DNA of 64,000 nucleotides, from contig CM044315.1 in the NCBI GenBank assembly GCA_024291935.2, forward strand, positions 76,614,385 through 76,678,384. The letters run 5' to 3'. The notes under the pieces were generated by a model. That model saw nothing but the letters and a program-made list of their open reading frames with translations, was not told the DNA's origin and searched no databases. The position numbers and the translations under genes are program-made. Origin of the DNA: Okapia johnstoni (Eukaryota > Chordata > Mammalia > Artiodactyla > Giraffidae). Below, piece after piece: positions 54,860 through 64,000 of this stretch (position 1 is its first letter; each line of letters begins with the position of its first letter).

Positions 54860-55380
54860 TGCTTACCACACCTGAAAAATTCCACTGGTAAGTGTTTACC
54901 CAAATGAAATAAAAAATCTCTGTTCACACAGAAACTGTACACAAATGTTTATAGTGGCTTTATCTAGAATAACCCCAATATGGAAACAGCCCAGATCTCG
55001 CTAAACTGAGGACCTGATACTCAGACTGTGGTATGTCTGTAAATGGAATACTGCTCTGTAATGAGAGGAGAGGACTCAGGTGGGCTTGGATGCTTTAGGC
55101 TGAGTGAGAAAGTCAAACTCAAAAGGCTGCAGACCCTGGGGTGCATTTCTATGACATTCTGGAAAGCAAAAAACCAGGGGGACAGAAAACAGCAGATCGG
55201 GTTGGGGATGGGGTGGGTTTACTACATATGACGCAGAAGAATTCTTTGGAGTGTTGGAACTTCTTTGTGTCTCAATTTAGGGGCTGATGGGACTGAATGT
55301 GTTTATTAAAACATACGCTGTACAGTTATTTTACTGTATGTAAACTGTCTTAATAATGAAAAAAATTAAAGCCCCAAAAA

Positions 55381-56879
55381 CAGATTAGTAAAGCTTTAAG
55401 ATCTCCAGAGTAGGTGACTGGTGTGCAAATATGTAGTGGACCTGGAAAATCCTGCCTTTCTCAGGATTTGCTCTGACCTCTCTATCTCTCAGACTGCATC
55501 CCTGTCCAATCTAGGATTTGCTGTGGAGCCGCATCACCTCCCTGGTGCGGGGCGGCAGCCTCCTGGGTATCCTCCCCGCCTTCCACTGCTGCACGTGCTG
55601 CCCCAGGATCTAAGATGGAAATGCACACACAACCCCTCCTTTCAAGGGCGTCCCTTGGCCTTGCTGTGAGGTCTGAATCTATCCCATAGCCCAAAGGGCC
55701 CTCACAACTGGCTCCCCCAACCCCTCACTCTCCCGGCCCTTCCTAAGCTCCAGGGACACTGAACTACTTTGTATTTGCTGCCAAAATCAGACCTGGTTCC
55801 ACCTTGGTGCCTTTGGGGATGCTCTGTTCTCTATTCCAGGAATTCCAGCCCCCTTTTTTCTCTATCTTATCACCCTGAGACACTCCGTCCAGAGGAGCCC
55901 TCCTGAGACAGAGCTGCATGCTTCCTCCTCAGTGTGCCCCAGTCAGTCCACTTATCATATCTCTGACTGTGTAGGGTCCCTGCTGCCAGTGAGCACAGAG
56001 CCCTGAAGGCCTCCAGAGGCAGCAGTGCCTTGAGGATCTGTCTGCCTTGCAGAACCAAGTCAGTACTCTTCCCAGGAGGCCAGCCAGCAGAGCACAGTGT
56101 TTGTGCTTTAGCAGAACGTCTACCTCTGTCTTGGCTGCTGTTTCATAGAGCACCTCTCCTTGGTTATTCCTTTTTCTCCTGTTAGCTTTTCCTACTTTCT
56201 CCACTGACTCTTAATTCATGCACTTATTCATTCATTCCACAGATATTTCTCAAGGCTCCCAGTCCACAGTGGCCCCCCATCCACAGCTCAGTGCCTGAGC
56301 TGCTCTCCTTATGCTGCACCCTGCTGTGTCTTCCTCGTCTGCCGTTACCATGCACCCCCATGACCACGCATAGCCACTCCATGTCCCTTGATCCCTCCAT
56401 TCCCAATACATGCAATGCCTGTATTGCAGTGTCTTGCAATGGGTCTTGCAGTAACACCTCTTATTCCTTAAGTAGCTCCTTCCATGTGGGACTTCTGCAA
56501 GTCTCAGGTTGATGGCACCTGGCTCTAGTGACAGCTCACAATAGCGCATAGCATATGTTAGGGTGCAGAAATTACTAGTTGAGTGTCTGAGTGACTTTCA
56601 CATGACTTGTCAGGATTGATGAGAAGTGGTAATGTGTGTAAAGCACGCATTGAGGCCTGGCAGGCAGTAGGTGTGTGGTAAAATGTGCATGGTTGATTTC
56701 CATTAAATTCCATGTGATGGCATATCTCACAAATTGGAGCTGATGTTTCCTTCTGTTGTATTCTGTGGCTTTTTTTCCCCTTGATGCATCACACATAGAG
56801 TTAGGAAAGAGAGAGATGGTGCAAACTGCATTGTGTTGTCTTTCCTGAGACACAGGACACAGATATACTGGCCTCGTTG
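55381..56879. other. Intronic single-copy stretch
   Basis: L2-like phrases (tggttccaccttggtgcc; atgctgcaccctgctg) occur at 55,790-56,350 but are too weak to call. No exon seen. Confidence 0.3.
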
Positions 56880-57010
56880 CCGGGTAACATGTGGGTCTGG
56901 AGTCAGGAGACCTTGGTGCCAGCTGGGGACTCTGCTGATAGCTTGATGTGTGATCTGGTCCTTCTCTGGGCCTCAGTTTCACCATCTGTAGCAGAAACTC
57001 AGACTCTGGT
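56880..57010 (+). repeat. MIR SINE (plus)
   Basis: 'ggtctggagtcaggagacc', 'ttgatgtgtgatctggtcc' and 'gcctcagtttcaccatctg'. Confidence 0.6.
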
Positions 57011-57294
57011 TTCCACAACCCTTATAGAGCTATGCTTTTGCAATAAGGTCCAGAGCCAATAGAGATGAACTTGGGTTTGCTTTCTGTTTTGAGATTATCT
57101 TTGCTTTTTCTACTTCCCACATCCTTTCTCTAGGAGAGCTGAGAGTTCATCAGATTGACTTATAATAACGGAGAGCAGATGTTCAAATCCCTTAGAACTT
57201 GATATTAATTACATTTTACAATGTACCTGTGGAGGAACTTAGGTATGTTTCACCCACTTTTGAAATTTCCTGCCAAAAGTGGGGGAAGAAAACG

Positions 57295-57500
57295 AACATG
57301 TATTAATTGCTGGCTGTGTGCCAGTGTCCCAGTGGAGACCTTGTGTGCCTGTCCACATCAAACCTCTACAACCCCATTCTGGGGTGGCCAGTGTTATCCT
57401 CATGTTTTTGACTTGGAAAGCAAGACCCAGAAAGAGGAAGAAGCTTTACCAAAAGTTGAAACAGCCAAGTGACTGGGCGTTTGAACCCACTGCTTCCTGG
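57295..57500 (-). repeat. MIR SINE (minus)
   Basis: 'tattaattgctggctgtgtgcc' start, 'cttggaaagcaagacccag' middle and 'gactgggcgtttgaacccac' end. Confidence 0.55.
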
Positions 57501-57599
57501 CTCCAACATTTGTTTTCTTCTTTTGAGGTTTTCAAAATAAAGAGAACAAAAACCCAATAAAAAGTCTAAAATACTTAGAAACAACAAGTCATTGAATAC

Positions 57600-57870
57600 T
57601 TGGGCATAGGAAGTAAGAAGCATGAACCCTCAAATAGTCTGTCTAGTTTAAATCCCCCCTGTGCCCCCTACTAGCCTTCCTGTCTTGGGCAAGTTCCTCA
57701 ACCTCCTCAGTTTCCATCTCTTCATCTGTAAAATGGGTGTAACAGTAGTCACTACCTCCTAGGCTGTTGTAAGTATTAAATAAGTTAATTTGCATAGAGA
57801 TCTTATGGGAGTGCCTCCCTGGCACCCTGGTTAAATATGCAACAAGCACTGGGAATTATTATCGTTGTTA
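57600..57870 (+). repeat. MIR SINE (plus), nearly full length
   Basis: 'tgtcttgggcaagttcctc', 'catctcttcatctgtaaaatgg', 'gtaacagtagtcactacctcc' and a GTT-rich 3' end (ttgttattgttgttgt). Confidence 0.7.
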
Positions 57871-58417
57871 TTGTTGTTGTCAGAGTTATTTCAACCCAAG
57901 CTTGGGATCTGGCGGGTTTCTGTTAGATTCTCTGCTCTGGAGGGCACTAGGTGGGTGGCAGGGGATGTCCTTCTGGAGAGTGTCATCGTAGCTGCTAGGC
58001 TGCGGTCCAGCCCATGTGACTCATGAAGAGGAGCAACGAGGTGCCTGAGTCCTGCTTGGCCTGAGAGCGTTTCCTGGAGTAATGCTTGATGGCTGCTGGA
58101 GCAGGACCCTGAAAATGTATAAACATCTCAGCTGTGGAGACACTGCCTCCCCTGCTCTGGCCCCTTCACCCCAATCCATCCCCTCCCAACCCTGGTCCTG
58201 CTCTGTCTTAAGTGCTTAAGTGCTCTGTGTGGCTGAGCCCAGGAAGTGCCCTGCTTATTCTCCAGGAAAGGAAGGGCTTTGCTCAGCCGGAGGTGGAGAG
58301 GGTGACGTGTGAACGGCTGAGCAGGAGATCTTGGCATCCGCAGTGAACCGGGAAGTCTGAGGACAAAAGGGGCCAGAAGAAATCATTGCAGACCAGTTCT
58401 CCAGTACAATACTTTTT
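57871..58417. other. Intronic stretch, nothing named
   Basis: No exon or clear repeat seen. Confidence 0.35.
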
Positions 58418-58660
58418 CCAATACTTTGGTCACCTGATGTGAAGAGCCAACTCATTGGAAAAGACCCTGATATTGGGAAAGATTGAGGGCAGGAGGAGAA
58501 GGGGGCAACAGAGGATGAGATGGTTGGATGGCATCACTGACTCAATGGACGTGAGTTTGAGCAAACTCCAGAAAATAGTGAAGGACAGGGGAGCCTGGCA
58601 TGCTGCAGTCCATGGGGTCCCAGGGAGTTGGGCATGACTTAGCAACTACACAACAACAGC
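58418..58660 (+). mobile_element. BovB LINE 3' end with a CAACA-type tail
   Basis: Body 'tactttggtcacctgatgtg' and 'gatggttggatggcatcac', then 'gttgggcatgacttagc' and a tail 'acacaacaacagcaac' in place of the usual ACTGA repeats. More diverged than the other BovB tails here. Confidence 0.82.
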
Positions 58661-58724
58661 AACTCCAGCACAGGTGGTACTGGTTGCATCACTCCCTCCC
58701 CTGATCACTTTCCTTCATTCTTTG

Positions 58725-59000
58725 GACAAACATTTCCTGAACTCCTGTTTTGCACTGGGCCAAACAAAGTCAATACATAATATGACTTTGACAATTGTAT
58801 ACCATTGGCTAACGTTGAACACACAACATTCCAGGCACTGTTTTAAAATCTTCCTAATTGTGATTTCATTTAATCCTCACATTAAATTCTAGGATTATCT
58901 CTGTTTTGTAGATGAGGAAACAGAGATGAAATAACTCACTCAGGGTCACATAGATGTTGCATGGCAGAGAAGGGACTTAAATCCAAGTAGCTGGGCTTCA
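58725..59000 (-). repeat. MIR SINE (minus)
   Basis: 'cattccaggcactgttttaa', 'gtagatgaggaaacagagatg', 'actcagggtcacatagatg' and 'gggacttaaatccaagtag'. Confidence 0.65.
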
Positions 59001-59059
59001 GAGCAGTTGTGCCATTGGCCTCACGGGAGTTGAAGGCAGATCAGTTCATCATCCCTGTC

Positions 59060-59215
59060 TCATGCCTTCTTTCAGCCTCCCAATAGCCCTGAGAGATAGA
59101 CAAGGCTCACTGGCCTAGTTTATAAATGAGGGGGACCAGAGCTGTGAAATGACATGTACGGCCAGGTTCACACATCTAGTTCGTAGTCAGATTAAATTGG
59201 AACTCAGTTCCTGGC
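59060..59215 (-). repeat. MIR SINE (minus)
   Basis: 'cccaatagccctgagagatag', 'agagctgtgaaatgacatg' and 'attggaactcagttcctggc'. Confidence 0.5.
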
Positions 59216-59264
59216 TCTTAAGGTGATTTATTTTTTTCCTGCACCGGGCTGCCTGTACATGTGT

Positions 59265-59430
59265 TAATACCTGGGTGTTTGTGTGTGATCACAGGGGACT
59301 GTCGGTGTGCACATGCATGTTTGTGTGTGCTCAGAAGCACACATGTTTTTCTGTGTGCATGTCTGTGCTTGCATATGGATGCATGGGTGTATGTGCATGC
59401 AGGTGTGTGTATGTGTGTTAGGAGCGGGTG
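59265..59430. repeat. TG-rich degenerate simple repeat
   Basis: Alternating TG/CATG words (gtgtttgtgtgtg, gcacatgcatg, gtgtatgtgcatgc). It reads like a diverged (TG)n tract and creates spurious frames on both strands. Confidence 0.7.
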
Positions 59431-60559
59431 GGTGGCTGATGGTAACCCTGAGTGTGAGTGGGGTCTCACCTGAAGACCTCAGCATGCATCCTGGCTGTAC
59501 CACCAGGGTCCTGGGACTGTACCAGTTTCTTTCCCCTCTCCCCAGCCTCAGTTAGGGTGAGTGATGGGCAAGGAGGGTCTCAGAGGTTCTGCCCTTCTGT
59601 GGCACTCTCTGCTGCTGACAGACCATAGTGAACAGGGAGGGGTGGGAGCAGGGAGGCTGCACCGAGGAGGTGCCCCAAGAACAAGATGTTGGGACCAAGA
59701 CAGTCAGCCAGAGTGGGGAAGTGTGGGCGGGGAGTGTCATTCATACGCCCGACTGCTCTCCTGGGCTGGAGTCCAGGAATAGCTGTGGTGAGAACTACAT
59801 TTTTAAAGTGGGTCTTAATGTTTTTCACTGCTGGAAAATATGCCATTATGGGCATTTTTCTCCTCCAAATTCCTGGACCGCCATGCCCCCCAAAGCTCCC
59901 CTCCCACACTGCTCACTTTATTTCTCTCTGACGAAGCCTGTCTATTTTTATTCCTGCATGCCACCTCCGTCCCTTGACTGCACACGGACGAGCCAGCTCA
60001 GGTCTTGTTGCTGTCTGTCTGTGTTGGGGACACGTGACCGGGACGATGTGACTCGGCTCACGGCTGGGCAGTGGCCCGGGGAGCCAGCCTGTGGCAGATG
60101 GGGACAGGGTACACGAGTGGGCCCAGGAGGCTTCCAGGGCTGGCACTGCTGCTCTCCAGTTCTCTAGAGGAAATGTGTAGTGACGGTCAGCAGTGACCAC
60201 TGGTGGCATGTGGCCTGGGGTTCAGAGAGACACCATCGACTTCAGCTCACTTCTTCCTTTCCAAGTGTACAGATCTGGACAGGCTCCTCTACCTCTCTGT
60301 GCCTCCTTTCTTATGAATGAGAAGAGAGATGATAAGAGTAATGAAAATAATACTGAGAACAGTAATGAGATACTAATGAGATAATAGTACCTGTGCACAC
60401 TAACCCCAAGCATAGCCCAGCAGCCTGCTTATTGTTTTTGAGATGCTCACAGCCTGACGGTGCAGCAGGGAACCCCCTGCTACGTGTGTGACAAGGCAAG
60501 TGGAATCCTGCTGCATAGAGTCCTGTAGGGAGCCAGGGGCTGGCAAGCAACAGTCATTC
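59431..60559. other. Intronic stretch, mostly single-copy
   Basis: A weak MIR-like end (ctgtgcctcctttcttatg; aatactgagaacagtaatg) lies at 60,280-60,390. Frames of up to 179 codons near 59,630-60,170 have no family support. Confidence 0.35.
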
Positions 60560-61000
60560 CTCCTGGGAGCCAAGGGAGCTTTTCCAGGGCTGCTCTTTGA
60601 GGAGTCAGAGTTGATGGGACAGAGAAGAGACCTAAGGACATTGTACACAGAGGAGCAGAGAGCATGAGCCCAGTCACCTGGGGGAGTGCTTGGGGTCGGG
60701 GGGAAGCCTGATGTTGCTAGGATGAAGGGAGTATCAGGGCTGGTGTGGGAGAACAGACTGGAAAACAGGACCAGGTTATGATGGGCCTTCAATGACAGAG
60801 TTTTTCCTGGGGCATTGAAACCCTGCAAGATTTTAAACTGTGCTTGAATCTTGGAAGGACCACTCTGGGTGCAGTATAGAAGGATGGAGCAGAAAGGAGA
60901 GGCTCAAGGCAGGGAGGAGGCTGTGGAATAGTCCAGAAGAGGGGTCCCAGATGCCTGAGCTATGCAGGCCTTGATAGATGAGCTCTTCTGAAGAGAGGTT
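60560..61000. repeat. Old interspersed repeat, family not assigned
   Basis: 'aggaccaggttatgatggg', 'gggcattgaaaccctgc', 'tcttggaaggaccactctgg' and 'aggcagggaggaggctgtgg' are typical phrases of an old mammalian element. Confidence 0.4.
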
Positions 61001-61029
61001 TGGATGAATGACTTGGAAAGGAGGAGCTA

Positions 61030-61330
61030 GACTGTGTGTGACCTTGAATAAGTCACTCATCCTCTGGGGGCTTCAATTTTTCCATCTGAAGCAAAGACAC
61101 TGAAATACTTGTGATTAATATCAGAGTTAGACTCCCAGCCTGGTTTCTTACAAGGTGAGTTGCTTAACCTCTCAGAACCACTGTGACTTTTATCCACAAA
61201 AGAGGTTAACAGTAGAACCCGTCTCAATGTGCTGTTGAGCAAATTAAAAGGGAGAATCCAGACAAAACACAGCTTAGCGCCTAGCAGATAGCAAACCTAT
61301 ACAACTGGCTGCTGTCATTATTGCTGCTTA
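61030..61330 (+). repeat. Two MIR-like pieces (plus)
   Basis: First 'gtgtgtgaccttgaataagtc' with 'tttttccatctgaagc'; then 'gtgagttgcttaacctctcag', 'taacagtagaacccgtctc' and 'gcgcctagcagatagcaaac'. Confidence 0.55.
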
Positions 61331-63089
61331 TGGCTAATTTATTTATTACTATTATTATCATTAAGAATCTTCTCCTTCCATTCCATGATAATCAAGTGTT
61401 TAAATAGAACTTCTCTAAGTTAGATCACAATATCCATCCTCGTCCACCGTGCTCTAAGCTGCTGCTGGAGTGTCTGCTCTTCATTGTCACGTTGGCTTTT
61501 GTTGGACTTGAAAAACTTAAAAAAAAGCCTCTGCCTGCTCTTTCTGTCCCATCTTCCCAATTATTGCAAAACAGAAATGATTAACAGTTATTAGAGAATC
61601 TTGGAGGGGCACCGGAAATTCAAGGTGCTCACTGTTTGATCTCCTGGGTCTTAGTCCTGGTTCTCTTCCTCAACGACACTGAGGACACTGCGGTTGGGAA
61701 GGTCTTCCTGCCTCCCAAGCTTTCTCTTAGTGGTTTTCCCCAACACCCTGTGTCTGTCTGCCTCTTTCCCTGGCTCTATCACACATGCACACACACAGAG
61801 GCACAAAGGCACACACTCTTACTTTTCTCTCTGTGTGCAATTCTGACTCCATCCATGTCAGCCTCTTACCCTATTTCTTCCAAGTAGCCTTCTCAGATCT
61901 CTGCTCCCAGAAAGAGTGACTCTCATCCCAGGCACTCTCACAGAGCTCTGTTTGTCTATTACAGGGACTGCTATGTAGCGTAGCTTCTCTGCAGCTGTGC
62001 GCATCGTCTCCACCCAGCGCGGCTCAAGCGCTGTGTGCTTCATGCTTGACTTGAGTTGAATCCGGCCCAACTCCATTGTTTTACAGATAAGGACCCAGGG
62101 TTCCACTGAAAGGAAGGTGGGAGACCCCGCCATTCCCTTTCCCCCATCCTAGAGAGCAGTGGTGCCGGAAAGAAGACAGACTGAACCGTGTGTCTTCACG
62201 CATACCACCCCCCGCCCCCAACCTGCCGTTTATGTTTACTCAGGATTCAGGACAGAAGAGACCATCATTTTCAGATAAACAATGGGAAGGGGGAAAAGTT
62301 TGCAGAAAGCCATATTCCCAGGAGGGGTAGAGCTGTGACTAAGGTAGCCCAGAGGTTTTGTGACTCTGTAATTCTGAGTTCTTCCTCTCTTGTTGTCCCC
62401 TCTGCTTCCTCCCTCACCTGCCCTGCCCCCTCCACACCTGTAGCAAGAACTCCATCGCATGTGTAACACCCCAAGGAGAGAGGGATTCTGGGAATGGACT
62501 GTTCATCCCTTTCTGTGGGCTTCTGGCCTCTTCCAGGCCTGAGTTCCCTTTGGCCTCCCCTAATTTCCCTCCAGCTTTGCTCTGCATGCCCGCATCCGAG
62601 GTTTGGTGGCTATGGTATGTAATTTAGGCCCCATTTGCGGCTGGCAAAATATATAATGAGCGGTAGAAGCGGAGAATGATGATATTGTTGGAGACCACTG
62701 TGGGATTGGGGTAGGAGCTGGGGATTTTTCCTGTTTCCTCTTGGAACAAGGAAGTCACGACAGATGTGTGTGGAGCACCCCCTCAACAGCCCTTCCCTGA
62801 GTCTAGGGCATGTGCTTCCTCTCCCTGGCATTTGGGTTTGAGATGTTGCCCTCTGCCATCAACTGGAGATGGCATCAACTGGAGATGGCATCAACTGGAG
62901 ATGGTGAGAGCTTGGCTGAAGGACAGTTGGCACCAGCAAGGCAGGAGGCAGAGAGATGGACCTTGAGAGAAGGTGCCTTTACACAAGCGCTGGCCCAGTC
63001 TCCATGACCCCTGCTCCCTAGTCAGAGACCTCTGGGCTTCCACTTGTTACAGGAAGTTTGTTTTTTTTAAAATTCCTGTTCTCACTAGA
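61331..63089. other. Intronic single-copy stretch
   Basis: No named repeat over most of it. It includes an L2-like piece (cttctcagatctctgctcccag) near 61,890 and a 16-bp triple repeat at 62,855-62,902. No exon seen. Confidence 0.35.
62855..62902. repeat. 16-bp unit repeated three times
   Basis: G(G/C)CATCAACTGGAGAT occurs head-to-tail at 62,855, 62,871 and 62,887. The last two copies are identical. Confidence 0.85.
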
Positions 63090-63235
63090 AAAATAAAAGT
63101 GTTGGGGCCTGTGTCTAACCCTCTGAGTCACCCTGAACAAGTTCTGGGCCTCAGTTTCTTCATCTGTAAGGAAATGATGCTGATAGTAAGGATGGTGGTG
63201 ATAATAATGAAGATGATGATCCTTGTTTATTGATC
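63090..63235 (+). repeat. MIR SINE (plus)
   Basis: 'gagtcaccctgaacaagttc', 'cctcagtttcttcatctg' and then a GATGAT-rich run. Confidence 0.6.
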
Positions 63236-63244
63236 AACATTCCA

Positions 63245-63345
63245 GTGTGGTGAGTACCATTAATACCCCCTTTCTCCAGATGAGAAAACTGAGGCATTGG
63301 ATGATTAACTTGGCAAGATCACGCAGCTCCTACATGAGAAAAGCA
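63245..63345 (-). repeat. MIR fragment (minus)
   Basis: 'ccagatgagaaaactgaggc' and 'ggcaagatcacgcagctcc' in reverse order, directly after the plus copy. Confidence 0.55.
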
Positions 63346-63429
63346 GAATACCTTTGACAACAAGGGTAGTGCAATGGATTTTTTGAACTTCCTTCCAAGC
63401 CTAAAAATACAATGGCAATCTCATTTTTT

Positions 63430-63720
63430 AAATTTCTGATCCTTTTTCATGTTTTCTCTTCTGTCTATATGTTGACCCTCTGTAGCTGGAGACACCCTTT
63501 CATGTAAGTTCCACCCATTCTTTAAGACTCAGCTCTTCCGTGAGCCTCCCCTGACTTCTCCAGGTCTGGCAGAGATCCTCATCAGCATCTGGGTCCCCCC
63601 ACTGACTGTCTGTCCTTTATCCTCACACCTGCCAGCTCCTCTGTTCTCCTTTCCACTCCAGTGCATGTGAGCTTGTAGCTGGGAGGGAGGCAGGATTTTT
63701 CCCATCTCTCTCTCCCTCTG
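63430..63720 (+). repeat. L2-type LINE fragment
   Basis: 'attctttaagactcagctc', 'ttccgtgagcctcccctgac' and 'tgactgtctgtcctttatcc'. Confidence 0.6.
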
Positions 63721-64000
63721 CCCTGGTTTGGGCTGGTGTTAGGGTGGACTATCGTTTGACCCACATTTTTTGTGCATCTGTAAATGATGAAGCGTCCAAT
63801 TCACAATCTCAGCCCCAGGTAAGCCAGTCTTCTCTCTGTGCCGCTTGGTCTACAAGAGCATCGCACCCTCTGTGCTCAGCCAAGTCTGTTGCTGAGAATG
63901 ACTCTTCCCTGACCCCCTTTGAGAGAGAGGGAGAGACCTTGTAAATCTCAAGTCCCTGCTGAGTGCTTTGCCATATGCTCTCCTGTTTCTTTTCCCAACA
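63721..64000. other. Intronic end of window, nothing named
   Basis: No exon with the expected TRABD2B exon 3 sequence is seen before the window ends. Confidence 0.4.

Larger units (their letters stand above)
53560..55380 (+). mobile_element. L1 LINE 3' part, carrying two later insertions
   Basis: L1 ORF2 end and 3' region: 'aaccaacaccagacaaagac', 'gtggatagatgcaaaaattt', 'ggcaaataagcacatgaag', 'cattgctgctgggaatgc', 'tttatctagaataaccccaat', and an end with 'gaaaaaaattaaagcccc'. Many frameshifts. A BovB lies in it at 54,000-54,398 and a Bov-tA at 54,635-54,847, so the L1 is older than both. Confidence 0.82.
13067..64000 (+). other. TRABD2B: TRABD2B intron 2 (runs off the window)
   Basis: It begins with a consensus donor GTAAGC. 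None of the frames up to 64,000 shows the expected start of exon 3 or any later TIKI motif, so about 51 kb of this window is intron. The human gene is also known to have very long introns. All features below lie in it. Confidence 0.8.

Noticed and set aside
13067..64000. Exon 3 of TRABD2B inside the window
   Set aside because: I looked for the continuation of the TIKI domain after NFSQ in all plus-strand frames and found nothing that fits.

Overview
This is a stretch of ruminant (cattle, sheep or goat type) nuclear DNA. The evidence is the many BovB (RTE-type) LINE copies, Bov-tA/Bov-A2 SINEs, two CHR-2-type SINEs, and older mammalian repeats (L1, L2, MIR, a MaLR-type LTR, DNA transposon remnants). 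No bacterial, viral or organellar block is visible. The species within ruminants cannot be decided by eye.

One protein-coding gene is supported: the 5' part of TRABD2B (TIKI2), on the + strand. TIKI2 is a membrane-associated TraB/PrgY-type metalloprotease that inactivates Wnt ligands. Positions 1-9,290 are the repeat-rich upstream flank. A strong CpG island at about 9,290-10,700 holds the promoter, the 5' untranslated region and coding exon 1 (10,356-10,458, signal peptide). Intron 1 is about 2 kb. Exon 2 (12,506-13,066, 187 codons, with the first metal-binding GxxH motif) is intact. From 13,067 to the end the window lies inside a very long intron 2. Exon 3 and the C-terminal half of the protein are outside.

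The most notable observation is in exon 1. As written it is 103 coding bases and carries one extra base in a C/G run at 10,422-10,429. Without that base, the rest of exon 1 reads like the known mammalian protein and joins exon 2 in phase 0; with it, the canonical splice is out of frame and stops at 12,961-12,963. This is either an assembly or sequencing error in GC-rich DNA, a real loss-of-function indel, or a site bypassed by other splicing.

The upstream flank and intron 2 hold layered repeats. Clear cases are a BovB 3' end inserted in reverse inside another BovB (44,312-45,008), an LTR cut by two later insertions (38,695-39,560), and an L1 carrying both a deleted BovB and a Bov-tA (53,560-55,380). 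About 23 kb around and after the promoter (5,960-28,837) holds only one 70-bp piece of young ruminant repeat. That stretch and later single-copy parts of intron 2 contain motif clusters that could be enhancers: a CRE/E-box/forkhead block at 25.8-26.0 kb, a related motif pair at 40.0 kb, and a paired TEAD-type site at 41.8 kb. These are inferences from motifs only. I see no new gene system here.
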